This document shows, one piece after another, positions 1 to 5,748 of a stretch of 5,748 nucleotides of DNA. The number at the start of each line of letters is the position of its first letter. Positions within the stretch are counted from its first letter, which is position 1. Below the pieces are notes generated by a model. It saw only the letters and a list, made by a program, of their open reading frames with translations. It did not search any database and was not told the origin of the DNA. Both the position numbers and the translations under genes were made by a program. The DNA comes from Planctomycetaceae bacterium (GTDB taxonomy: Bacteria > Planctomycetota > Planctomycetia > Planctomycetales > Planctomycetaceae), in contig DOCI01000090.1 of the NCBI GenBank assembly GCA_003503535.1, positions 1 through 5,748 of the forward strand. Reading direction: 5' to 3'.

Positions 1-208
1 TTCAAAACTGACGCGTCGGGTTAAGATGTTCTCGATATTTCATACGCTGACTTCTCATTCTTTTGAATTCCAGCGTTTTGCAAAACTTCAGATTGATGTT
101 TCATGCAGGGTTCTATTTTCTTAAATCTGGCGTATGAAATCCGCAAATAGCAGCGAACGAAACTAATCGTTGTATTTCTCGCCGTCTCACGAATTGCGAG
201 TCTTGTCA

Positions 209-234
209 CTGCGATACACGTCTGCGATGCACGT
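209..234. repeat. Tandem 13-bp direct repeat
   Basis: Two back-to-back copies of CTGCGATRCACGT lie at 209-221 and 222-234. They differ at one position (A in the first copy, G in the second). The 13-bp period is not a whole number of helical turns, so the copies would face different sides of the DNA. It could be a paired binding site or a chance duplication; only two copies are present. Confidence 0.6.
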
Positions 235-258
235 CATTGTGAAAATATAATGAACAGT

Positions 259-280
259 GATTTGACCTGATTGTCAAATC
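259..280. promoter_or_regulatory. Inverted repeat, possible operator
   Basis: The perfect arms GATTTGAC (259-266) and GTCAAATC (273-280) are separated by the 6-bp spacer CTGATT. The 14-bp centre-to-centre geometry is about that of a dimeric helix-turn-helix binding site. No T-tract follows, so an intrinsic terminator is unlikely. It lies about 80 bp upstream of the candidate promoter; any regulatory role is inference. Confidence 0.4.
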
Positions 281-338
281 TACTCCTCAGCGATAAGCTA
301 ATTTTATCAATGGTATGTCAATTACACATCAATTCCAT

Positions 339-369
339 TTGTGACTGCCAGGGTTTGTTTTTCTATACT
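339..369 (+). promoter_or_regulatory. Candidate sigma70-type promoter for the three-gene unit
   Basis: A TATACT hexamer at 364-369 matches five of six bases of the TATAAT -10 consensus. The best -35 candidate is TTGTGA at 339-344, which matches four of six but has a long 19-bp spacer. Transcription would begin near 376, giving a leader of roughly 75 nt before the ATG at 450, with the 24-bp palindrome inside that leader. Planctomycete promoters are not well enough conserved to call this firmly by eye. Confidence 0.3.
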
Positions 370-391
370 ATCTGTCAGATTTAATCATGAA

Positions 392-415
392 CGCCATTGC
401 GAATTCGCAATGGCG
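392..415. promoter_or_regulatory. Perfect 24-bp palindrome in the probable 5' leader
   Basis: The arms CGCCATTGCG and CGCAATGGCG flank AATT and form an exact palindrome with an EcoRI site (401-406) at its centre. In RNA this could be a 10-bp stem with an AATT tetraloop. The right arm runs into a second GCGAATTC at 413-420, repeating 399-406. A T-rich stretch with interruptions follows (416-432), so the element could be a weak attenuator. It could equally be an operator for a dimeric protein or a leader hairpin stabilising the transcript. The sequence does not separate these options. Confidence 0.5.
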
Positions 416-449
416 AATTCTGTTTTCTCTTTGATGATTGGTTGTCGTT

Positions 450-1376
450 ATGAGGATTGTGCTGCTCTCAATTGCGGTTTGTCTTGTGGGGAGCGCGTGC
501 TCAAATATTACGTCAGCGCAAGATTCAGCGACAGTCAGGCTGAGTAAGCAACAGGCTTCTGAGATTGCAGCCATACACCAGGAATCGAAAGCATTTATCA
601 CGGCTTTCAACGAACACGATGCCAAAGCGGTTGCGGCATTATGGACCGAAGATGGTGAGTATATTGATGAATCTGGAAATACGCTCTCTGGCCAAGCAGA
701 AATCGAGAAGGCATACACCGAGTTCTTTGAGGCAAGCCCCAAAGCGAAGATGAACATTGTGATCGATTCCTTACGCATACTGAGTGAGGGATCAGCGATT
801 GAAGATGGACGTGCAATCGTAGAACCTGTATCCCCAGGCTCAACAGGGGTCACTCAATACACGGTCTTTCATGTCAAGGTCGATGGAAAATGGAAGATGG
901 CATCGGTCCGCGATACCGTTATCCAGGCATCGCCTGCCTATCATGCACTCAAAGATTTTGACTGGTTCATCGGTTCCTGGGTGGCTGAAGAAAACGGAGT
1001 CAAGCTCGAATCAACCTGCCGCTGGATCGCGAACCAGACTTTCATCGAGCGACGTCATTCGGCGACGCATCACGATGGTTCAAAAAGCGAAGGATTGCAG
1101 ATCATCGGTTGGAATCCGTATGCCGGCCACATCCAGTCGTGGGATTTCAGTTCCGACGGTGGAAATGCAGCCGGTGTCTGGCTTCCAACAGAAGGTGGTT
1201 GGACAGGGGAAATGCAAGGCGTTGCAGGAGATGGGAGCGTGACTTCGGCAGTCAATTATCTCATCCGACTTGATGACAATGCTTATGTCTGGAGATCGAC
1301 TGACAGGACACGTGGAGGCCAATCCCTTCCTGAGGCCGATGAAGTGGTCATCCGGCGCTCTGTTCCCGTCGAATAA
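450..1376 (+). CDS. Secreted SnoaL/SgcJ-EcaC-like (NTF2 fold) protein with C-terminal DUF1579-like domain
   Basis: 308 residues from the ATG at 450; an in-frame TTG at 438 is a less likely start, and a stop lies directly before it. The N-terminus is an export signal: MR, then a hydrophobic stretch to about residue 16, then either a poor lipobox ending at Cys17 (VGSAC) or signal peptidase I cleavage after TSA at 21-23. Residues about 35-158 look like an NTF2/SnoaL domain of the SgcJ/EcaC type. The signs are an FITAFNEHDAKAVAALW helix, EDGEYID, and strand-rich sequence ending in DGKWKMASVRD. Residues about 168-305 form a second domain opening with FDWFIGSWVAE and continuing with IIGWNPYAGHIQSWDF, reminiscent of DUF1579-type lipocalin-like barrels. 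Members often bind small hydrophobic ligands or are orphan 'oxidoreductases' by name only; no catalytic residues can be assigned. No Shine-Dalgarno is visible. It is the first gene of the unit, 49 nt before the next. Function unknown. Confidence 0.8.
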   Translation: MRIVLLSIAVCLVGSACSNITSAQDSATVRLSKQQASEIAAIHQESKAFITAFNEHDAKAVAALWTEDGEYIDESGNTLSGQAEIEKAYTEFFEASPKAKMNIVIDSLRILSEGSAIEDGRAIVEPVSPGSTGVTQYTVFHVKVDGKWKMASVRDTVIQASPAYHALKDFDWFIGSWVAEENGVKLESTCRWIANQTFIERRHSATHHDGSKSEGLQIIGWNPYAGHIQSWDFSSDGGNAAGVWLPTEGGWTGEMQGVAGDGSVTSAVNYLIRLDDNAYVWRSTDRTRGGQSLPEADEVVIRRSVPVE

Positions 1377-1425
1377 ATTCACCGAATTGAACACACATTT
1401 TGTTACTTCAAAGAAAGTCAAACCC

Positions 1426-2748
1426 ATGGTTCGACAAGCATTTCCTATCGTCCTGATGTCAATGCTCATTGCGTGTCTCCCTTTAGACATTTGCTGGGGG
1501 CGAGGCTTTGGTGGCGATGACCGTACTGACGGAGGAGGTTTTCGTGGTGGTGTCGGTGGGGACGATCGGGGTGTAGACGAACGTGCCGACCTTGATCGTG
1601 AAAGTGGGGATCGTGAAGGTGGGGATGACTCAGAAGCCAGAGACCGAAATGTTTCCAATTATGAAGCCGCGGGTGGTTCAGTGGATCGCTCTCAACTCAA
1701 CAGCTACCACGGCCTTCCCTCAGACAGTGGAACCAATCATGTGAATTACACGAACCGATCGAACGTTTATGCCCGACCAAACGACTACAATGTGAACCGT
1801 GAAGCCGTTAAAGGACCGTATGGTGGCTACGCCGCTGGTGGAAGTGTCACTGGTCCAAATGGTAATACCGCTTATCGTGGAGCGGCGGTTGGCCCCAACG
1901 GAGGAACTGCAGCGACACGCGGATACGATGGCGCGAATGGTGTCGACTCCCGACAAAGTGCCGTCGTCGGCCCTTATGGAAATGCAGTCGCTGGAACGGC
2001 TGTGCGAGGTCCTAATGGTGGATATGCTGCAGGTCGAGCTTATTCGGGACGTTACGGCGTGGGTGCTGATTACGCAGCAGCGACTCCTGCCGGTCGCTAT
2101 GCAGCGGGTGCTGCTGTTCGCTCGAATTTCAATCACTGGGGATACTACCGAACGGGCTGGTATGGCGAGCATCCTGGAGCATGGTATGCAAGAGGCTGGG
2201 CAGCAGATTCTGCCTGGCGCTGGGCCACCTGGGATTCCGTCAGTTCCTGGATGGCTTATGAAGATATGACTCCCATTTATTACGACTATGGGAACAACAT
2301 CACATACGATAATAACAATGTCTACATGAACGGACAGCAGGTCGCTACGGCGATCGTGTATTACAATCTGGCAAAAGAACTGGCTATGAGTGGAGTGAAT
2401 GCTCAGGTTTCCAGTGATGATCAATGGATGCCTTTGGGAGTTTTCGCATTGAGTCCATCCGATTCGCAACAATCCGAAATCACGCTGCAAATCGCTGTCA
2501 ACAAAGCAGGTATTATTCGTGGAAATGATACGAATGATCCAACGAACCAGACACACATCTTACAGGGAGCTGTCGATCGGAAAACGCAACGAGCAGCTTT
2601 TATTGAAGGAACAAATTACGCGGATGTGTTCGACATTGGATTAAGCAACCTGACTAAGGATGAAGCACCAATACTCATGCACTTCGGGCCAGGAAAAATT
2701 GAGACCTGGCAAATCACCCGTCTGAAACAACCCGGGAATCAGCAATAA
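1426..2748 (+). CDS. Exported Gly-rich repeat, Trp-rich surface protein ('mu-protocadherin'-like of planctomycetes)
   Basis: 440 residues from the ATG at 1426. The frame stays open back to 1270, but that part overlaps the preceding gene and lacks a signal, whereas the chosen start gives MVRQ plus a hydrophobic core at once. LIAC at 14-17 fits a lipobox; type I cleavage nearer residue 24 is the alternative. In order: a charged low-complexity Gly/Asp/Arg segment (about 25-75); a linker; degenerate Gly/Ala/Tyr repeats of GPNGG/GPYGG type (130-232); a strongly aromatic stretch (236-277) with HWGYY, GWY, AWYARGW and AWRWATW; and a less repetitive C-terminal part (about 285-434) with YDNNNVYMNGQQVA, WMPLGVFAL and IETWQITRL. 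Proteins of this build are annotated as putative cell-surface 'mu-protocadherins' in planctomycetes; the name comes from repeat similarity and carries no functional evidence. It probably sits at the envelope or in the matrix. Only a weak purine run (1409-1416) serves as ribosome site. Role next to the sulfatase unknown. Confidence 0.8.
   Translation: MVRQAFPIVLMSMLIACLPLDICWGRGFGGDDRTDGGGFRGGVGGDDRGVDERADLDRESGDREGGDDSEARDRNVSNYEAAGGSVDRSQLNSYHGLPSDSGTNHVNYTNRSNVYARPNDYNVNREAVKGPYGGYAAGGSVTGPNGNTAYRGAAVGPNGGTAATRGYDGANGVDSRQSAVVGPYGNAVAGTAVRGPNGGYAAGRAYSGRYGVGADYAAATPAGRYAAGAAVRSNFNHWGYYRTGWYGEHPGAWYARGWAADSAWRWATWDSVSSWMAYEDMTPIYYDYGNNITYDNNNVYMNGQQVATAIVYYNLAKELAMSGVNAQVSSDDQWMPLGVFALSPSDSQQSEITLQIAVNKAGIIRGNDTNDPTNQTHILQGAVDRKTQRAAFIEGTNYADVFDIGLSNLTKDEAPILMHFGPGKIETWQITRLKQPGNQQ
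1813..2121 (+). repeat. Degenerate Gly/Ala-rich coding repeats
   Basis: Residues 130-232 of the surface protein contain irregular units starting GPYGG or GPNGG and followed by A/T/Y-rich segments: GPYGGYAAGGSV, GPNGNTAYRGAAV, GPNGGTAATRG, GPYGNAVAGTAV, GPNGGYAAGRAY, then diverging AGRYAAGAAV. Unit length varies from about 12 to 24 residues. The DNA copies have drifted, so this is an old amplification and not a recent tandem expansion. Confidence 0.75.
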
Positions 2749-2774
2749 CCAATGCGAACTGCATCACCCTGAAC

Positions 2775-2801
2775 ATGACTGGATTAAGGATTACAACATG
2801 A
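2775..2801 (+). CDS. Possible 8-codon leader ORF overlapping the sulfatase start
   Basis: ATG at 2775 opens an 8-residue frame (MTGLRITT) whose TGA at 2799-2801 overlaps the sulfatase ATG as ATGA. The 10-mer AACATGACTG occurs at this ATG (2772-2781) and again at the sulfatase start (2795-2804), so the start context is duplicated. This could allow translational coupling. No Shine-Dalgarno precedes the first ATG, and a chance duplication is quite possible. Confidence 0.2.
   Translation: MTGLRITT
2786..2790 (+). promoter_or_regulatory. Ribosome binding site of the sulfatase gene
   Basis: AAGGA lies 7 nt upstream of the ATG at 2798. It is the only good Shine-Dalgarno in the window and supports that start over the in-frame ATG at 2831 (residue 12). 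Confidence 0.65.
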
Positions 2802-5323
2802 CTGAATTTTTTCGATTTGCACGCGGCATTATGCGCCCGTTATTTCTTTCGATGGCTTTTGTCACAATGCTTACAGGCAATTGCCTGGCTCAGGAATCAC
2901 CCCCACCTGGATCGCCAGCTGCGACCACGACAATTGATGGGAAACAACTTCCCGCTCCCGATCCGAAGTTTGGTGGCGTTATCAAACCGGATGCTTTGCA
3001 ATCGAAGCCTTGGTGGGCACCGAGAATTGTTCCTCCCCAAGATGCCCCTAACGTACTGCTCATCATCACCGATGACTCTGGATTTGGTGTGCCGAGCACC
3101 TTCGGCGGTGTCATTCCGACTCCTGCGATGGATCGTGTTGCGAATAGCGGCCTGCGATACAATAACATTCACTCGACAGCGCTTTGTTCACCCACCCGTG
3201 CGGCACTGATCACAGGACGCAATCATCATTCGGTTGGGTTCGGTGTGATCTCCGAACAGTCTACGGGGTTCCCCGGATACAACAGCATCATTCCGGAAGA
3301 CAAAGCCACCGTCGGGCGAATTCTGCTCGATAACGGGTATGCCACTTCGTGGTTCGGTAAAGACCATAACACTCCGGCATTTGCCGCCAGTCAGTTGGGG
3401 CCGTTCGACCAATGGCCAACCGGCATGGGCTTTGAATATTTCTACGGGTTTGTGGGCGGTGATGCGAATCAATGGCAGCCGAATCTCTTTCGAAATACAA
3501 CACAAATTTACCCCTTCGTAGGAAAGCCGGGCTGGAATCTCGTGACCGCCATGGCCGACGATGCGATTAAATATCTGAATCACATGAACCAGACGATGCC
3601 GGACAAACCGTTCTTTGTAAAGTATGCCCCCGGCGCCACGCATGCACCACATCATCCAACCAAAGAATGGGTCGAGAAGATTCACAATATGCACCTCTTC
3701 GATGAGGGCTATGGCAAACTTCGCGAGCAGATTTTTGAAAACCAGAAAAAGCTCGGTGTGATTCCTGCTGACACCCAGTTAGCTCCCTGGCCCAATGATG
3801 TGCTCAAGCCGTGGGATCAGCTGACAGCTGAAGAGCAGAAACTTTTCATTAAACAGGTCGAAGTTTTTGCCGCATTTTCTGCATACAACGATCACGAAAT
3901 CGGTCGGGTCATTCAGACGATAGAGGACATGGGTAAGCTCGAAAACACGTTAATCATCTATATCAATGGAGACAACGGCACCAGTGCCGAAGGTGGGCCT
4001 CTGGGCACGCCGAACGAAGTGGCCTTCTTCAACGGCATCAACATGATGCCAGTTGAGGAGCAGATGAAATGGTATGACGTCTGGGGAACCGAAGAGACTT
4101 ATAATCATATGTCCGCAGGTTGGTCCTGGGCTTTTGATACGCCGTTTACCTGGTTCAAACAAAATGCTTCAAAACTTGGTGGAATCCGGCAGAACATGGC
4201 CATCTCCTGGCCGGCCCGAATCAAAGACAAAGGGGGCATGCGCGAGCAGTTCTGCCATGTGATTGACATCGTTCCGACAATTCTCGAAGCCGCAGGAATC
4301 CCGGAGCCTGAAACGGTCGATGGTATTCCTCAGCAACCGATGGAGGGTACGAGTCTTCTCTATACCTTCGATAAAAAAAATGCGAAGGCTCCTTCTCAGC
4401 ATCAAACACAGTACTTCGAAATGATGGGCCAGTGGGCGTTGTATCATGAAGGCTGGCTACTGAGTACGAAGGTCAATCGTGCACCGTGGGAAGCATTTGG
4501 AGTTGCGAATCCCGATCCACTCAATAATCAGATACTTGAGCTGTATAACTTGAACGAGGATTTCAGTCAGTCCAATAATATCGCTGGTAAAAATCCTGAC
4601 AAAATAAAAGAGTTGAAGGAAGTGTTTATTGCTGAAGCGAAGAAGTATCAGGTGTTCCCAATGGATGCCTCGGTGGCCGGTCGACTGGTTGCTCCACGAC
4701 CGAATATCACAGCCGGACGGACAGAGTTCGTTTATACACTTCCCATGACCGGTCTTCCCCAGGGAGATTCGCCCTCTATCCTGAATAGCTCGTATACCAT
4801 CACTGCAGACATCACTGTTCCTGAATCGGGAGCAGAAGGAATGATTCTTACCTCAGGTGGCCGCTTCTGTGGCTATGGTTTCTATCTACTCAAAGGTAAG
4901 CCTGTCTTCCTTTGGAATCTCCTAGACTTGCAGCGTATCAAGTGGGAAGGCAAAGACGCACTCGCTCCTGGAAATCACACACTCGAGTTCGATTTCAAAT
5001 ACGAAGGACTGGGTGCAGGGACGCTCATGTTCAACAGCATGAGTGGTCTGGCTCGTCCTGGCACAGGCATACTCAAAGTCGATGGCAAAGTTGTTGCCAC
5101 GCAAAAGATGGAAAAGACGATCCCCATGATTCTGCAATGGGACGAGAGTTTCGACATCGGTTCCGATACTCTGACAGGCGTTAACGATGCGGACTATCAG
5201 CCTCCATTCCCGCTGACGGCAAAGCTGAACAAGCTGACGCTGAAAATCGACCGCCCACAGTTATCACCAGATGACATCAAGAAACTTGAAGCTGCAATGC
5301 GTAATAACAAATCCAGTGAATAA
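2798..5323 (+). CDS. Exported arylsulfatase, formylglycine-dependent, with extra C-terminal domain
   Basis: 841 residues. It should hydrolyse a sulfate ester outside the cytoplasm; the natural substrate is unknown. A signal peptide spans about 1-31 (hydrophobic 12-27, probable cleavage after CLA), followed by a Pro-rich linker. The sulfatase domain covers about 83-620. The signature ALCSPTRAALITG holds Cys130, to be converted to formylglycine, and Arg134. Other expected active-site residues, by analogy with Pseudomonas AtsA, are Asp92-Asp93 (TDD), Lys188 and His190 (FGKDHN), His282 (GATHAP), Asp392-Asn393 (GDNG), and a lysine before GGIR (454 or 459). All calcium and sulfate ligands therefore seem present. 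Residues about 640-820 form a strand-rich extra domain (GYGFYLLKGKPVF, HTLEFDF), absent from AtsA-type enzymes of roughly 530 residues. It may be a jelly-roll, carbohydrate-binding or dimerisation module. Overall similarity suggests the AtsA-like S1 sulfatases, but the subfamily was not tested. No maturase gene is in view. It is the last gene of the unit, followed by a terminator. Confidence 0.95.
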   Translation: MTEFFRFARGIMRPLFLSMAFVTMLTGNCLAQESPPPGSPAATTTIDGKQLPAPDPKFGGVIKPDALQSKPWWAPRIVPPQDAPNVLLIITDDSGFGVPSTFGGVIPTPAMDRVANSGLRYNNIHSTALCSPTRAALITGRNHHSVGFGVISEQSTGFPGYNSIIPEDKATVGRILLDNGYATSWFGKDHNTPAFAASQLGPFDQWPTGMGFEYFYGFVGGDANQWQPNLFRNTTQIYPFVGKPGWNLVTAMADDAIKYLNHMNQTMPDKPFFVKYAPGATHAPHHPTKEWVEKIHNMHLFDEGYGKLREQIFENQKKLGVIPADTQLAPWPNDVLKPWDQLTAEEQKLFIKQVEVFAAFSAYNDHEIGRVIQTIEDMGKLENTLIIYINGDNGTSAEGGPLGTPNEVAFFNGINMMPVEEQMKWYDVWGTEETYNHMSAGWSWAFDTPFTWFKQNASKLGGIRQNMAISWPARIKDKGGMREQFCHVIDIVPTILEAAGIPEPETVDGIPQQPMEGTSLLYTFDKKNAKAPSQHQTQYFEMMGQWALYHEGWLLSTKVNRAPWEAFGVANPDPLNNQILELYNLNEDFSQSNNIAGKNPDKIKELKEVFIAEAKKYQVFPMDASVAGRLVAPRPNITAGRTEFVYTLPMTGLPQGDSPSILNSSYTITADITVPESGAEGMILTSGGRFCGYGFYLLKGKPVFLWNLLDLQRIKWEGKDALAPGNHTLEFDFKYEGLGAGTLMFNSMSGLARPGTGILKVDGKVVATQKMEKTIPMILQWDESFDIGSDTLTGVNDADYQPPFPLTAKLNKLTLKIDRPQLSPDDIKKLEAAMRNNKSSE

Positions 5324-5360
5324 GAGTTGAATAGACCAGTCACTAATTGAAAGTGAAGCG

Positions 5361-5402
5361 AGCGACCTCATGCTGCATCTTAGCGTCATGGGGTCGCTTT
5401 TT
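5361..5402 (+). terminator. Rho-independent terminator after the sulfatase
   Basis: AGCGACCTCATG (5361-5372) pairs with CATGGGGTCGCT (5387-5398) over 12 positions with a single T-G wobble, leaving a 14-nt loop. The run TTTTT at 5398-5402 follows directly. It lies 38 nt after the sulfatase stop and closes the three-gene unit. Confidence 0.85.
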
Positions 5403-5463
5403 ATTATGTCTGAACCACGTCAGCCGAAGCCCCCGAAAGTTCTACGAGAAGGCGAAGAGATAG

Positions 5464-5748
5464 GTGGATTCAATTTACAACTACCAGCGTACGGTTCTGG
5501 ATGCCTACACTGAAGTCGTCAATCGAATCGCCAAGGTGGATGATTATGGCAAAGTATCGAGATTAAAAAGCAGCAGTTAGCCGCTCTCGAAGCCTCAGTC
5601 GAAAGTGCGAATCAGCCGTTCCAGAACGCCCGCGCTGAATATGTCGAAGTCCTGCTGGTTCAGCGTGAAATGATGGAAGCCAGGATGGTCATCGTTGAAA
5701 TCAAACAGGAGCAACTGTCGGCGATGGTCAGCGTCTATCAGGCACTCG
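5464..5748 (+). pseudogene. Remnant of a TolC-family outer-membrane efflux protein (C-terminal part, frameshifted)
   Basis: From 5464 one frame reads VDSIYNYQRTVLDAYTEVVN and then RIAKVDDYGK, typical of the last helical repeat of TolC-type factors. It is blocked at TAG 5578. From about 5559 the next frame continues the same protein with EIKKQQLAALEASVESANQ, then FQNARAEYVEVLLVQREMMEAR and QLSAMVSVYQAL, the usual TolC tail. Restoring one A in the AAA run at 5551-5553 would give GKSIEI and rejoin the frames, so this is a single-base deletion. A TAG at 5461 closes the frame upstream; it may once have been CAG. The roughly 300 N-terminal residues are missing, and the terminator lies just before. 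About 95 residues of a protein usually 450-600 long remain, and the sequence runs off the edge. TolC proteins form outer-membrane export channels; this copy cannot. Confidence 0.8.

Larger units (their letters stand above)
1..437. other. Upstream intergenic region with small repeats and dyads
   Basis: I see no convincing gene here. Short open frames exist on both strands, including a 62-codon frame on the minus strand at 21-209, but their products are Cys/Arg-rich mixtures without a recognisable family or a good ribosome site. The stretch is AT-rich. It carries a 13-bp tandem repeat (209-234), a dyad with 8-bp arms (259-280), a possible -10 element (364-369) and a perfect 24-bp palindrome (392-415), each listed separately. 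The density of symmetric elements suggests a regulatory upstream region for the three-gene unit that follows. The first 24 bases could be the last codons of a gene entering from the left (a frame ending in TAA at 22-24), but this cannot be tested here. Confidence 0.6.

Noticed and set aside
1..24. Possible C-terminal codons of an upstream gene (FKTDASG, then TAA)
   Set aside because: Seven codons at the window edge cannot be told from chance; listed only as a possibility.
21..209. 62-codon open frame on the minus strand
   Set aside because: No recognisable family, no ribosome site and an unlikely composition; it lies in AT-rich non-coding DNA.
1270..1425. Longer N-terminus for the surface protein
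   Set aside because: It overlaps the end of the NTF2-like gene and would bury the signal peptide at residue 53; the ATG at 1426 gives a proper export signal.
1080..1658. 192-codon antisense open frame rich in Ser/Pro/Arg
   Set aside because: It spans the junction of two well-supported genes and mirrors the Gly/Asp/Arg-coding tract; no independent support.
1720..2556. 278-codon open frame antisense to the surface protein
   Set aside because: A shadow caused by the biased codons of the repeat region; Ser/Ile/Arg-rich and without a domain.
4373..4380. Run of eight A inside the sulfatase gene, a possible slippage site
   Set aside because: The reading frame continues normally through it with a conserved-looking sulfatase sequence on both sides; there is no sign of programmed frameshifting.
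5406..5513. 35-codon frame starting just after the terminator (MSEPRQPKPPK...)
   Set aside because: No ribosome site, it overlaps the TolC remnant in another frame, and it has no recognisable family; most likely a chance frame.

Overview
The window looks like part of a planctomycete chromosome, for example a Rubinisphaera, Gimesia or Planctopirus relative. This is inferred from protein style only: a long secreted arylsulfatase follows a glycine-rich, tryptophan-rich protein of the kind labelled 'mu-protocadherin, putative cell-surface protein' in planctomycete genomes. Base composition appears moderate, and Shine-Dalgarno sites are weak or missing for two of the three genes.

Layout: bases 1-449 are mostly non-coding and rich in small symmetric elements. 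These are a 13-bp tandem repeat, an 8-bp-arm dyad, a possible promoter, and a perfect 24-bp palindrome just upstream of the first gene. Three same-strand genes follow, each encoding an export signal: an NTF2/SnoaL-like two-domain protein (450-1376), the repeat-bearing surface protein (1426-2748), and an 841-residue arylsulfatase (2798-5323). Both intergenic gaps are 49 nt and no terminator is visible in either. A clear Rho-independent terminator at 5361-5402 closes the unit. Beyond it lies the tail of a decayed TolC-type outer-membrane efflux gene, which lacks its front and has one single-base frameshift. It runs off the right edge.

Functionally, the three genes read as one operon for the extracytoplasmic side of the cell. 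The sulfatase would remove sulfate from an organic sulfate ester. The other two would be exported accessory proteins, either surface or matrix-associated or small-ligand binding; their roles are unknown. No formylglycine-generating enzyme, transporter or regulator is present in the window, so sulfatase maturation must rely on genes elsewhere. No tRNA, rRNA, CRISPR array or intact mobile element was seen. The most original observations are the paired exported proteins encoded with the sulfatase, the palindrome in the probable 5' leader, and a duplicated start site with a tiny overlapping leader ORF before the sulfatase.
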